From Juglans regia (lineage: Eukaryota > Streptophyta > Magnoliopsida > Fagales > Juglandaceae), in contig NC_049911.1 of the NCBI RefSeq assembly GCF_001411555.2, forward strand, positions 32,027,044-32,091,043: a stretch of 64,000 nucleotides of DNA, read 5' to 3'. Made by a program: the position numbers and the translations under genes. The stretch's first letter is position 1. Each line of letters opens with the position of its first letter. Below, piece after piece: positions 1-12,829 of this stretch. The notes under the pieces were generated by a model. That model ran no database searches and had not been told where the DNA came from. It saw nothing but the letters and a program-made list of their open reading frames with translations.

Positions 1-700
1 GTAGAGTTAAGTCTGTGGAGGTTATTTTATTGAATAACAATACTTCACAGTGCATTATCTAAGCCTGATTATGGTGATCACTGATTGCCGATCAGCACCT
101 CTTTTCTGCACCGGCTTCCGTTGCACTGACGCTATCAGAGATTCAGACACATTAAAATTATTTTTTTTTTTCTCCAATATATATTTTATTTAAACAAAAT
201 GGAAGAGGGTAAAACATTATATTTAAAAATTACGGGTATACTAATGAATAACATTATTTTTATTTATTTTATTTTGCCAAAAAATGTGGTAAACTGGGTA
301 ATTTTCAAAAGGCTCAAAATGATAGTGAAACTGTAATACGTTTGAAGGATATTGTCGTCATTTACGGTTTCTTATTCTTCTTTGTTTACGAATGAAAATA
401 TGATATAAGATAGACTTGGCATTTGGAAGTTATACCTAATGCATTAAGATAGAGTTGTAAATTTGTGTTACACATGTAAATGCAGGTTTTAAGATATAAG
501 GTATTCACGACATTGATCCAGACTTAAAGGGAACATTGCCTCTAATATATATCATTACCCCATCTCTCTACGTGTTGAAAAGCTCTATGGTTTGCTAATG
601 ATAATAAAAATAAAAGGTAAAACACTGGTGTTGTTTGATATAAGGGAAGCAGAAAAGAAGAAACAACGAAAGAGTACAAATCTATTTTATAATTATTATT
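1..700. other. left-edge sequence, no supported gene
   Basis: I can support no gene here. Bases 50-160 are less AT-rich than the rest. They could hold the end of an exon of a neighbouring gene, since a GT...CAG intron-like stretch ends at about 50 and an open frame runs on from it, but I recognise no protein. An ATT trinucleotide run lies at about 690-712. Confidence 0.3.
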
Positions 701-1037
701 ATTATTATTATTTTGATAAACTTACAATGAGAAATACAAATCTATTATTTGTTGCGGTTTGAAAAAAGTTTTCCTCTCCTTTCGTTTACCCATACTTTCA
801 CAGAGAAGAAAATGCTGAACTCCGCCGCTTTTTGTACATACAAAAATAGATTTGTTATCAACAAATACAGTTACTGTGATGCTTCTGAGCATCAATGGGA
901 GACTACAATTCGTTGGTACACAGATGTTCACGTGTTTCCTTAAGCTGTTTGTATATACAGAAATATTTACGATTGTGTTGTCGGAATGCCAAGTATGGTA
1001 CAAGAGAGGCAGCCCATGACGATGCAGGCTGCAGTTC

Positions 1038-4000
1038 TTAGTCAAAGGGATCAATCCGAGGGTCATGTTCACTAGCCATAGCCATTCCGGTACAAAGGCA
1101 CGTGGGGCACATAACCTGACGAATTAAAAACAAGTGTTAAAATGGAAATGATGGTTTGAAACTTGCATCTGTTCTCTAGATTTAAAGCTTAAACAGAGGA
1201 AAAAACTGGGGAATGTAGAAACTTCAACTTCTATAAGTCGTTTGATTCCCTTCATTAGTGGGGCCATATAACGAGGTTTCTTTTATGCTAAAATGTCCAG
1301 CATCATATCCTCGATACCTATACAAAATATAGTGCTGAAATTCTACGTCTTGAATTCAAGAAGGAGCTGTTCCCCCATATGCATATCAGCCATGAACACT
1401 GAAGCGTTGGGGAGAAATGACAATGAAATATCTACATATATTGAATTTCTCATTCAATTGACGCCAAAAATATTAGAACCAGTTGTTAGATGTCCAACCT
1501 TTCCAGATCCTGAACAATTCGAGCATCTTTCTGTTTTAGATGGTGATACAGGCTGATCTCCACCATTGGTTGTTGATATTGTTTCGATAAGAACTAGTGC
1601 TCCGCTGCTTAAACAGCGAGCACAAGAAAGATATCCTGCATCCACCAATTAGAAAAGATCAAGAGTAAATTTCCTGAACAGGTACATATCCTCTTCTCGG
1701 GCATGAAACCCAAGCAATTGCTCTATTCAATCACAAAGTGTCACCAAACAATTTAATCAATCGTACGGTTTGGTTAACAGGAAGAAAAAACGAATGTTCA
1801 GTTAATTTCAATTTTATCTTTTATTCAAATAAGAAGCCATAATTTGATACCTTATTTTAAGTGGGCACAATCAGATTAATGCCCAAAAATTTTCTAAATT
1901 TTGCAATAATCCAAATTTCTTTAAAAGTTTCGAATTTCGATGGGGAGACCTGCCCCCAAACAAATGTATGAGTCTCCACACCTGCTCAAGTATAATTTAG
2001 CAAAACCATCTCAAATATGGATATAAAAAACAATAGCAAAAAAGAAGAGATTCCAACATTGATACCAGTTCCAAGACAATATTTGCATCTTTTATGCTCC
2101 TGCTGTTTTACATTGTTTATTTCAACCACCATCAATGCTGAGATGACCCCAACTGCTCCTCCAGAGAATGATGCCACAATGGGATCAACCTGACTGCAGT
2201 TATGTGACAGGAAAGCTGATTAATAAAGAAACTACAGAAAAAGCAGTGTATGACCATCATTTACAATATATTCAAATAAACATGGATTACATGGGGTTCA
2301 TTTTGACTGAACGTCGACAATTTCCAGATCTCTGTAAATTACAGTTGCTTCAGTTCCAAATTCGGCCCATGCCTACCAGATGACTGAAATCCAATTTTAC
2401 AAAGTTTGAAGTTTTGACTTAAAAATAAATTAGGTGTCATACACAAAACAGGTGGTACTTAGTATTCTCAGAGTCCCCAATCTAGGTAAGAATTTTGGGC
2501 AAAGGATTAGCTTAGAATAATAACCAACAAACACTCTCTACTATTAACAATAAATCATTTTTCCCCTATCTGAATAATGCATAAAGGATAATGGAAAACA
2601 CGTAATATGCTTAACTCTCTTATTTTATCGCCTCCAATAAACTTTTCTCAAATTGAAAATATATTCCAAAAATATGCAAGTTCATGAATGTCAGATTTTT
2701 GTTACAGTAGCGATTGGTAAGTGATGTAATTTCATCATTTCCCAAGTTAGATAAAGATAGTGAGTGCATCAAAAAGAAAAACTTAAAAGGGAGCTAACTA
2801 GAAGTTCAAACCGCTGAACAAGACAACTAATCACAACTACATCTAGCAGAGAGGTGACTCCTTTCTTCACATATTGACATATTGTTTGTAAGGTCTTCAG
2901 TTTGGATATTCCAATATATTGTCCATTTTTTTTTTATATTATTTTTTATGTTGGGGAACCTTTCCAAGGCAGGGACCGAAGGGCCCTTCGGACCCACCCC
3001 TGCAGAGTAAACCCCGGTCCCATGCACCGCACCCTCGGAAGTTTCCCTATACGGAACTGGTTAAATCGCTAATTTTTCACCAAGGGGTGTGGCCCAACTT
3101 TTAAAGTCAATAGGCACAATTTCAATAATTTTCCCTACTTAAACTTTTTCAAAAAACTACTCTCTTTTCTAAGGTAGACAAACATTTTGGGATCAAGGTA
3201 GTTTCAAATTTTGGCTCAAAGAAAAAAAATTCAACTGGAAAATAAATTGATTTGTAGGATGGAGAGTCTAGTTTCTAAACCAAAATATGTGGCCTCGAGG
3301 CAGTAGTTTTAGGGTCTTGAACATTCTCATGGAAAAAATTCCCATATTTCAACAGGCAGTTGCAAATCAAAACAGGAAATTGTCTGGTAAGAGAGAACAA
3401 GATATGTACCTCAACTGCAATGGAAGATGCACACTTCGGATAAAATCTTCATATGATGTGCCTCCGAGCCCCAATTTAAGCTCCAACTGAAAGATGTTGG
3501 GAAGCATTAGGAGATTATAAAATTAAGAAACCAAAAGCATGTTTCCCAAAGAACCACGACTTTTCGATATGGGTCCTAATTTTCTCTTGATAATATTCTC
3601 TGATATTTTCTTGGAAGCCCTGTCCTCTCTTTATGATAAATACATATATAATGGCCTACATAAGAATTAAGCCCAGCCAGTATAATTTACTTGAGAAATA
3701 TAGCAGCCAGGCATTTAACATAAAATATCCTTTTAACACTAAAAATAAAATGAAGCATTGGTTAAATCAGTCTTAAGATTTAGTGCACAGATAACTTACA
3801 GCGGGTGCTAGAAGGCCCCCAAAAAGGATAATCCCGGCAATAAGAGAAAAACAGGTGGCATAATACAGCTTAAGGTTTGCTGAACTCTGCAGGCAATATA
3901 TTGATTACCTATGACATGATCAACATCTTGAAGGAGAACATAGCTCTAATTGTCTATAAATCAAGAAAACAAAAATTTTAAATGGGGTAAAATAGGTTTA

Positions 4001-5531
4001 AATTTATTGGAAAATGTATTCACCATAAGAATGTTACCCTATGTGAAAAAGCTCACCAAAGGAGGCAAAAATGGAATGAATGATGGAAAATTAGGAAGTT
4101 CATTCTCTTGTGCTTCCTTTAAAATTCCAAGTTCTGCACTTTTAATTCTCTGTTGTATTCTCAGCCTACGAACCTACGAATTGTAGAAGCATTTCAATAG
4201 AAATTAAATCTCATTGGATAACAATGAAAGTATAAAACATGAAATTTATTCTCAGTCATTATTTGGACTTTATCGAGCTAAATAAATAGGATGCTGCACC
4301 GTATTAATTATGGTTGGAAAGGTGGAGCTAAACATGGAGATAGATATATCGAGCTAAGACTTAACAAACAACAGTTAAGACTTCCCCCCGAGCAGAAGGG
4401 TATGGCAGACAACAAATAAACGTATTATACAACGAAATAGCCTGATCACACAATACAGACAAGTGGTGGTAAACCTAAATGTTAAGGCAGGCTAGAGAGC
4501 GGGGGGGAAGGGATAATAAACAGGCCTTAAAACATCTAAAGGGCACGATGAATCTCAGAACGACAAAAAATGAAAATTAATAAATACAACGCTTTTTAAA
4601 GACACGAACAAAAAACGTTAAAAATAAAAAGAAAATGAGAAAGCTAAAGAAGCACTTAGAAAGGCCGAATCAGTAACTAAGATAATCAATCTTAGGTAAA
4701 TAAGAATGATGTGTGTCAACTTAATACAATTTTGGGAAATACGACGCAGAGGGAGGGTACGCGAGAGTGACTCATGGAATTTTGGTCCTACTCTTGTTTA
4801 ATCTATTAAAAAAAAAAAAAAAAGAAAGAAAGAAACTGGAAATGGGATGGGGCCAAACATCCGAAGGGAAACCTTCCCTTTCTCCTCTCCCCGTCCTTTC
4901 TAAGGCTTCAAGTCTACCCAGTATAAAGTCGGTTTGATCGAATAGATTTCTTAACCAGTATACAAGGAACAGGAATATTATCCAAGAAATTTGCTACTGT
5001 GCGAAATTGAGAGCTCAAACAACCATTCAAGCTTATGTATCAAACCAGTCAGCCTTGGGAAAGGGAAAGAGAGTATCCGTTGGATTCTCACTCACCTCCT
5101 CCATATGCAAGAAAATTTTGTTCCGACGACTCCGAATACAATCCTGGATCTCCTGTAATTCCATTGCGACAAAGTCTTGCTCTGTTTCCGGCCCTTCTAT
5201 TATACAGAATCTGAATCCAAGGACAAAGCGGATCAAAGTAATCAGTCGATATATTTTGCCCAAACCCATAAAAATATGCATCTCGAATGGTGAGGGAAAC
5301 AAATAGAGAGTACCCGGCGGTTTTTTTCTCAGTAGGATCGGAATCAATGGAGGCATTAAAAGAAGATGAAGAAGAAGAAGATGACGAGCCGGGATCGGCG
5401 ACCCTGGATCGCCATCTCGAGTCGAGCACGAGCTTTACATGTCGAAACCTCGCGCTCCGGTGAGGGAAGCTGTACGGAAATGGCGGGTTTATATGGTGCG
5501 AGACCGCCAACACTCGACCCGAACAGAGCAT
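1038..5531 (-). CDS. OR: ORANGE (OR) protein, DnaJ-type zinc-finger plastid chaperone
   Basis: Eight exons join into 957 bp (318 codons): 5531-5314, 5210-5096, 4173-4057, 3886-3800, 3486-3410, 2193-2066, 1635-1499 and 1115-1038. All introns are GT-AG and all phases match. The protein has a Ser-rich, transit-peptide-like N-terminus (9-Ser run at 49-57), the family block FCIIEGPET at 74-82, two hydrophobic segments (about 158-178 and 210-228), and four zinc-finger CxxC pairs at Cys241/244, 252/255, 285/288 and 296/299. It ends in DPRIDPFD. Known for the family: OR is a plastid holdase-like protein that stabilises phytoene synthase and promotes chromoplast formation and carotenoid build-up. Length (about 305-320 aa in relatives) and motifs are complete, so I infer a functional gene. 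The arginines around 99-102 (RSRR), where the carotenoid-promoting Arg-to-His change of melon is thought to fall, are unchanged. The start is the first Met of the Ser-rich exon. Confidence 0.95.
2940..3115. repeat. GC-rich palindromic insertion in OR intron 5
   Basis: This island of GC-rich sequence sits inside the AT-rich fifth OR intron (2194-3409). It carries a perfect 16-bp palindrome, CCGAAGGGCCCTTCGG, at 2976-2991, flanked by further imperfect pairing (CAGGGA.../...CCCCTG). Its composition differs from the rest of the intron and suggests an inserted mobile-element fragment. I cannot name the family. Confidence 0.4.
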
Positions 5532-5569
5532 CCTCTCAATTTGCTCTATGCCCGAACTTGGGTAATTGA

Positions 5570-6640
5570 GTGCAGTGGAGTAGGGAGTTAAGAATATTGG
5601 GGTATATTTTTGTTTGTCATTTTACGAGAAATTATTAAGGAACGCATGCATGATGCATGTTCTGTTTTGAGAAAAATAAAATAAAATAAAATAAAATATA
5701 TCTTGAATTATTTTAGCATAAACATATTTTTCATGGCGCATGTATTTTCTTATAAAATTCAAAAAAAAAAAAAAAACTTGTCAACAAAATTTATAAAGCA
5801 TGGATATATTGCCACGTGCAACGAGGTTGTTGGTTGGTTTTTATTCTGTTTTTTTGTTTTGGAAAAATGGAGAGTAGGACGTTTTGAACGGTGGATTGCA
5901 TTATTAATATTTTTATTTTTTTAATTATAATAAATTTTACTATAAGTAGATACAATTTATGAGTAGCAAAACTCAATCGCATAATAATGTCTCTATCTTT
6001 CGTTTCGGAAAGTATTCTCTTTTTCTTTTGGATAATATCGATGCCATTCTTTTTGTCTTTCATTTGGATAATGTATTAATATGATGTATTCGTTTTTAAT
6101 GTCTCTGCTGTAAATGACAAAACATATCCTTTCAGATTCCTAAAACCCGCGCTTGTGATCTTTATTTTTTTTTTTTTTTTCCTTTTGATTTTTTTCATTT
6201 TAAAACCACACATATATTACAAATTTGTAATAATATTCTTTAATTCTCGTTGAGACGCAAGAAATAAAATAAATCATTCTCTGAATGTATTATTGTAGTA
6301 GGTACCGAATCCTTGCAGAATTATATTAATTATTATCCACAATTTTAATTTGTATATATAAGATGTTGAGATATATGCCTCGTTTGGATACAAATAATAT
6401 ATATTTGTTATAAAAAAATAGTTTGTTAATAGTATATAAATAGTTTGAGGTGATATATTTTATTGAATTTTAGAAAATAAGAAATAAAAGTTGAATACAA
6501 ATAATTTAAATATTATATAAATATAATTTTATTTTAAAATTTGAATAAATTGTATTATTTTTGTGCTTTGTTTAAAAGTTTAAGAAAATTGTAATAATTA
6601 AGTAATCATTAGATGAAAAATTAAATATTTAAAATTAAAA
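5570..6640. other. AT-rich intergenic DNA
   Basis: This is the divergent upstream side of OR. It holds low-complexity AT-rich sequence, short AAAAT and poly-A/T runs, and part of a GTTTGGAT-type repeat from about 6380. I see no gene. Confidence 0.5.
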
Positions 6641-7784
6641 TACATTATAAATTTTAGTGATATTTGAAAATGAAATATTTGAGAATATATATAAATACCT
6701 GAGAATAATTATATTCCTAAACAGGCCATAATCATATAGGGATTCAATTTCGAGATGTCACTCACGGAGGAGAACGAATACCATTAGATTGAAAAAGCAT
6801 TAACATTTCACACAATTATTTGAAAGATAATTTTGTTATGGGATTATTTGTGTCAACTTTATGGTATAAACGAGTGAAGTTATCCAAATATACCTCAAGT
6901 TTGAAATGAATGTTCCCATGTGGGCTTCTAAATATACTAGCAGTAGGTAATGTCCAAGGGATGTTTGCCTTTTTTTTTTTTTTTAATTTTTTTTATCTAG
7001 TGATTGAAGAAGTGTTTTTTTAATAATTTTGTGAATTTTTTATTTTTTTAAAAATATTTATGATGATTAAAAAAATACATGAAAAAAAAGGAAAATAAAA
7101 ATAAAAAAGTGAAATACACATTTAAGACATATTTTTAGGCTACTTCTTCATTAGTTGTAGCAATTCTTTTTAGTTAATTAAGAATAATATCATATTTAAA
7201 TTATGTTAAAACTCTAATTATTTATATTGTTATATTTTTTTAAAAATATTTAACAAAATTTCATCATTTATTTAATATTCAGTAAAATTTTATCTTTTAT
7301 TTAATGATGAGAAATTAGTATTTTATAAATTGAAGTTAATTTTAAGTGTATGATATAATATTTAAAATTTAATTATCTATTTTATGTTAGTTTAAATCAA
7401 TATTTAAACTTCTACCGTTAGATTAAATTTGAAGATTAAAGATTAAGGGTTGGAATTTAAAACTTAAAAATCAATATTTTTTCCTATTTTTCTTTTTTTC
7501 CTCTCTCATTCCTCATGCACGATTGTGGTATTACATTGCACATTAACATTCACACGGATAAACCCAAAAAGAAACGAAAAAACAAAACAAACACATGAAA
7601 AAAAAAAAAAAACAAAACAAAACTGTTCATAATTACTGTTTATAAACAGCAACAAACGGCAAAAAACCATGCGAAAAAAATAAATAAATAAATAAAACTT
7701 CTTTACTGTTTATCACTGTTGATGAACAGTAAATTATAGGTGCTTTTAAGTATAGGCCAGATATATATATACATTAAGAATAAT

Positions 7785-7975
7785 ACTAGTATGCCTCTTT
7801 GACCGCTCATATATTTAATTTTATTTTTTATTCTTAACGGTTAAGGAAGTAACTATTAGTGTATTATTATTTTTTTATTTTTTAAAATATTTAAATATAT
7901 TTAAAAAATATTTGAAATATATATATATAAAAAAAAAACAACATTTTGCACTGGACGGTTCACCGAGTGTGCATA
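7785..7975. repeat. MITE-like element, GC-ended/AT-core family
   Basis: An AT-rich core with ATATTTAAATATATTT and a TTAAGGAAGTAA-like motif lies between GC-richer ends (GACCGCTCATAT and the TGGACGGTTCACC side). The same core arrangement is seen at 12590-12790, 17203-17430, 30005-30217, 35187-36071, 54410-54660 and 54775-54975. Confidence 0.45.
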
Positions 7976-8469
7976 TAGAGGCGACAAAGTAGCAACACTA
8001 ATATAGTTAAAGAGAAGGAAGTGCTGCCCAAATTCGACTTTGTACAATAACCAAGCATAAAAAATAAAATAAAATAAAATAATTTGAGATAATTTTTAAA
8101 TATGCACCGTAGAAAAATATTTTCATCTCTCGCTAGTTTTACTTAAAAAACAAGTAGACAGTTTTGACACCGATATAGATTGAAAATAGAAAATAATTTA
8201 TACAGCTTTAAGATGTGCAATTTTGTGTAATATTTAGAAAAAAAATTATGTAAATTCGGTGTTGAGATTAATATGAAAAAACTCATTTTGTTACTATGAC
8301 TTTACTTTTAAAAAAACTGTACAAGAATTGCACATATTAGAACTATATTTAGTATAATTATTTTGAAAATTTATATTTATAAACTAGTGTGTATAATACA
8401 CATTGTTAGCGTCGTATTTCTTATTTATTTGGATTAAGTTCCAATAACTCAAGTCTTCTTAGGTTATGG

Positions 8470-8668
8470 ACATGGGTGAGTTTGGTTACAAAATTCATCT
8501 CAACTCATCATTACAACTTTTTCAAATTCCAATACAAAATATAATAAACAATTCAACTTTTTCAAATTCTAAAATAATAATAATATTAAAAAATAATATT
8601 CTAATAATATTTTATTATCTAAACTCAACTCAACTCAACTCACTTCAATATCCAAACACAACCTAAGA
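8470..8668. repeat. GTTTGGAT-type MITE-like repeat
   Basis: This copy of the commonest short repeat of the window is about 200 bp long. It has CAACTCAACTCAACTC near one end, a core of AATAATATTCTAATAATATT type, and the ending CCAAACACAACCTAAG. Relatives lie at 12146-12366, 23590-23760, 33049-33261, 40162-40367, 52372-52563, 53884-54103, 54990-55190 and 62730-63010. Confidence 0.6.
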
Positions 8669-9712
8669 GATCAAATCTAGAAATGCTTAACAATGGATTT
8701 TAAAATAGATTTAGGCATCTCAAGTAGGTTAAACAAGTTTAGGAAACATGCCCTTTAAATCAACTCATGGTCCCTCATTATAAAAATGTTAACTTATCAA
8801 TATTTTGGATTTTTGGGTTAGGTCGAATTTAACCAAAAGAGGGATAACATAAATGAGTTATTTTTACATCAAAACGTGGCATGACATGGGCTTAGGGGTA
8901 CTTGGACAACTTCACATATCATAATATATCATGTACAATTAATCTCCTATACCTAAACCAACTATGCTATAATCTAATCACACAAGCAATATTAAACAGT
9001 TTAAATAGCATATCCCATTAAAATTAAACATAGCATAAAATATAACAAAGTTACCCATTTAATAAACTTTAAAACCTTTAAACACCCAAGATTATGCTTT
9101 ACCCACATAATACATTTTAAAAGTAAGTTACAAAAATTACAAGGAACCAAGCAAAACCTCTAAACCGAAACTCAACACAAGACACATGGTTCCTACATAT
9201 ACACATTAAAATCACATTAACATCACCTATAATTAAACGAAGTTTAATAGCAACACACAATTTTCAAAATACAAGAAAATACATGTTAAAATAACTATAA
9301 TACCATTCGGTTTGGGCAAAAAACAAGGCATACATACTTATTGCAAGCCATGAAATTAACCATACCAAATTACAATCTAAAACAACTTAGTTGGCTTCTA
9401 AAATCACATTAAATCAAATGGATCAAGTTAGAGTTTTTACCTTAAGCTCTTAACTTCTTTCAAGAGACAAGATAGAGGACCAATTAGTAGTATGACTGTG
9501 TAGATGAAGAGCAAAACGATGGCACTGTTTTAACCCCCAAAACTAAACATCATTAGGTGAAGTAAATAGTGAAACTTGAAACCCATATGGAAATCATGCT
9601 AGGAAGTGAACCAAAAGTTTATTACCTTCGAGATTTTCCCATTTGGAAGATGAAAATAAGCTTTGAACAAAACTCGAAAATAGGTATGGAGGGAGTATGC
9701 TCGTACGGCTTG

Positions 9713-10312
9713 GTAGGGGTGATAAACGATCGGTCCAAATCGGAGAAACCAACCGGACCGAGACTTAGACCAGTCGATCTCGATCCATGTTTTGGAGGAC
9801 TGAAAAGTTTTTGTCTGGTCCCCGTCAAGAATTTTTCCACCCTGAACTGAATCGGAACGAATGAGAAATAAAAATAAAAATAGATTTTATATATATATTA
9901 TTTATATAATAATTGTACAATTTATTATGTAATCTTTTATCTAATTTATCATCATTAACAATATAAAATTTTAAATATGTTATTAACACTTGTTAATATT
10001 TTATTAAATAACTAATATATAATATCAATTAGCTAGTTATATAGTAATCATATAAATTAATAATATAATTTTCATATAATTTATTATCATTGACTATATA
10101 AAATATTTTTTTATTGAGTTAATTACATAATTCACATTAATGAGTCATTTAATTTTAATTTATTATTTTAAATAAATTTTTTTATTAATTGAGTTTAAAA
10201 AAGAAAAAAATAAAAAATAATTAGCTTGGACTGAACGAATCGGTCCCTATGGGTGTTTGGTCCGAGAAAATGATGGGTCCATCACCATGCCAAACTGATT
10301 GATTTGCACCCT
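9713..10312. mobile_element. hAT-like non-autonomous DNA element
   Basis: The element is bounded by a direct repeat TACGGCTTG (9704-9712 and 10313-10321), a target-site duplication of 8-9 bp. Its ends are inverted: AGGGGTGATAAACGATC on the left against AGGGTGCAAATCAATC read from the right. Termini of AGGGGTG type with 8-bp duplications are typical of plant hAT elements. It encodes nothing recognisable. Its interior has CGGTCC-rich ends and an AT-rich middle. Confidence 0.65.
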
Positions 10313-10319
10313 TACGGCT

Positions 10320-10900
10320 TGAAGAGGATGAAGGGAAAATGTTTTTCTTGTTCACTTGTTATGGAGTTACAAAGTTTGAAAGAAATGAGAGGAACTTTAT
10401 AATTTCATGAAGATGAGAAGAGAGGAAGGTGGGCGTCGGCTATGGCTTTCTTGGAGAAAGAGAGAGATGAAGTATTCTCTTTCTTTCTTGGGTGAGACCG
10501 GCGGCTTTGGGGGGGACTTAGGGGATATGCTTTTGTTTTTACCCATTTTGACTTTATGACCGAAGGCTTGGAGAAGGGGCAAAGGCTTTTTGATCTTTGC
10601 GATTCTTCCTTCGCAAGAAAGCAAATGAATGGATAAGATCTATCTAGATAATTTTTCACCCATCAATCTAACGATACAAAATAATTGAATTATTTTTTGA
10701 ATAAATAAAATTAGAAAGTTTAAGAGAAATATTACAAAATCTTAAAATCATGTCATTAATTTATTTTAATAAATCACATTTAAAATAAAATAATTAAAAA
10801 AATTTAGTTTAAAATACATAGAAGAATATTTCATTTAACCCATTATTCTTGAATAAATGCCCACTAAACTTTTTAGTGAGAGAGAAATCTCCTTACATAC
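10320..10900. other. intergenic, no gene seen
   Basis: Open frames here on the minus strand (10397-10659) are Ser/Lys/Pro-rich and match no family known to me. I see no splice or promoter context and treat the stretch as non-coding. Confidence 0.4.
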
Positions 10901-11169
10901 ATATTAAAGTATTTATATAATTTAATTTAATTTAATTTAAAAAATAAATTTTAAAATTTTAATATTATAAATAAAATTTTATTATTTAAGTGATGTAAAT
11001 TATGTACGTTACATTCAGACAGATTAGAGAATATAATAACTCTTTTATTTTTTTTAATAAGCGGAAAAACTTGAAATATAAACTTGAAATTGGAAAAGTC
11101 TTCTATTTCAAAGAAAAAAAAACAACGGGCCTTCACTCGTTCACGTATCATTTTGCAATTCGGCAAGGC

Positions 11170-11460
11170 CAAATCCTTATAAATTCACAACCTTTCGCGC
11201 TGTCCATTCTCCTCTGCACAAGATGTTCACAGCGACGACAGCATCTCTTCCCATCTCCTACGCACGTGCTTTTGCGGGTGGCTAAAACGAAGATCAACAT
11301 ACAGAAGCGCGGAGTTTTCTCTTGTTTTAATTGGGAGAAAGCCTTGCGTGTAGACCACCACGCTCTCTGGTGGAGCGATCTCGCTCATCACTTTTCTGTC
11401 TCTATTTTTTCTTCACTTCAAATAATTGTCTGTTTGGTTTTTCGGAATACGACAGAGCAT
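11170..11460 (+). pseudogene. leader-like exon fragment, copy A
   Basis: A TATA box (TTATAAATT, 11177-11185) precedes a C/T-rich leader nearly identical to copy B (18100-18370). A frame through 11342-11383 encodes ALRVDHHALWWSDL, but the position aligned to the start codon of copy B is TTG, so the small ORF lacks an ATG. A hairpin CCACCA/TGGTGG lies in the middle of the motif. No large ORF follows downstream. It is either the 5' leader of a lost gene or part of a non-coding transcript. Confidence 0.45.
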
Positions 11461-11986
11461 TGACAATGACTCATGCGTCTTCATATTCATTTCATATTTA
11501 CATAACATCTCTTTAAATTGATATACATTATTAGATTACACATCTTTAAAATTTTGCATAGCTATAAATAATATTTCTTTAAATTTAAACAAATATTATT
11601 CACTCTCTAAATATTATTTTACTATTTTTTCTCTCTCCTATCCTTTAAAATCAATTTTGTGGAATTATATTAAGATGATTTTAATATATGAAATTTGTAT
11701 TAAGTTGATATAAAATATTTTTTAATATATCTTAATATTTATTGATAAAATTGGTCATTTTGATATATGAAATTGGTAATATTTAGATATATAAAATTAA
11801 TATTTTTGAGCACATGGTGCTAATTGTAAAATATATAAAAATAATAATTTAAAAAAATAAAAATAATTTATTATGATTTGATTCAAATATATATAATTTA
11901 ATGTGAGAGTTTTTTTTATATACAAATCAATTTTTAAAAAATATAATTTTAAATATGCATATAGAAAAATTAATATTAGTGCTCTA
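11456..11986. mobile_element. MITE with AGAGCATTG-type ends inside copy A
   Basis: Copy B lacks this segment: there the sequence passes from GGAATACGAC straight to TAATCAATAGG. The insertion begins AGAGCATTGAC and ends TTAGTGCTCT, so its ends are inverted, and its body is AT-rich. It belongs with the elements at 19265-20567, which have similar ends. The very short target duplication (about 3 bp) would suit a PIF/Harbinger-type element, but this is uncertain. Confidence 0.6.
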
Positions 11987-12030
11987 AATAATAGGAAATT
12001 AAAATTCTTGGAGTCAATAGGACAACAAAA

Positions 12031-12120
12031 GCTCCTTCTTCTGAGGTTTTAAGGTGAAGAATTCTATGCTGGCAGAATCGAACCTACAACTTTAAATGCC
12101 ACGACTGAGTAACCTCTCTT
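12031..12120 (-). other. tRNA-like A/B-box element, copy A
   Basis: Read on the minus strand it has ACTCAGTCGTGGC, similar to a tRNA A box, and GGTTCGATTC, a perfect B box (12075-12084), about 20 nt apart, then TGCCAGC. The spacing is too short for a normal tRNA. The same element lies at the same relative place after the leader exons of copies B (18573-18660) and C (29180-29263). It is either an old SINE-like insertion or a conserved part of the unit. Confidence 0.5.
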
Positions 12121-12145
12121 CCCTTTTTTCCTTTTCAATTAATTT

Positions 12146-12366
12146 ACTTTTAGACTTCATTTAGATTGAAAAATAATCTTAATTCATCTCATTTTATTTT
12201 ATCATTATAATTTTTATTAAATTTATACATAAAATATAATAAATAATTTAATTTTTTTAAATTTTAATTCAATTTTTTAAATTTTAAAATAATATTATAA
12301 TAATATTTTATTTAATATTTAACTTTCATTTAAAACTATATCATTTTATCTCAAAATCGAAATGGG
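12146..12366. repeat. GTTTGGAT-type MITE-like repeat
   Basis: It starts near CATTTAGATTGAAAAATAAT, has the AATATTATAATAATATTTTA core, and ends near TATCATTTTATCTC. It is absent from the matching place in copy B, so it inserted after the duplication. Confidence 0.5.
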
Positions 12367-12589
12367 AGGTTATACTCTTATCGTGTCAGTGTTTCTCTAA
12401 ACAATGTTAGTATTTCGATAATTTTAATATTTTGGGATATCTACAAACTGCATTACATCTTTTGTTATATTTTTATGTTCTGATGCGGATGAATGGTAAT
12501 AGCCTTCGAGAATGTGACTATTTCTTAATTGTTGGCTTTGTTCATAAAGGTATAAATACTATTTTACTTATCAAAAAAGGTGTAAATAT

Positions 12590-12790
12590 TATGAAAAAAA
12601 CTACTTTGACACCACATTTTGATACTTCATATATTTTAATTTTTTATAAAAATAGTTTTTCTTTATTTAATAGTTAAAGAAGTAATGTATTTATATATTT
12701 TTTAAAAATATTTTAAAATAAAAAAAGAAAAAAAAGAGAAGTGTGCTCGGCTGCATGGCCAGCTGTCAATACTGGCCGACAACCTAACAC
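12590..12790. repeat. MITE-like element, GC-ended/AT-core family
   Basis: It has the AT-rich core and TTAAAGAAGTAATG motif of the family listed at 7785-7975. Its right end carries the GC-rich inverted pieces TGGCCAGCTG and ACTGGCCGAC. It is missing from copy B at the corresponding site. Confidence 0.45.
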
Positions 12791-12829
12791 TACTCGAATA
12801 CTATTTTGCTTTCTCCTATATTTAAGTTG

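Noticed and set aside
5033..5356. Separate 107-codon minus-strand ORF overlapping the OR first exon
   Set aside because: Its C-terminal half is OR exon 2 read back into intron 1. The spliced model explains it fully.
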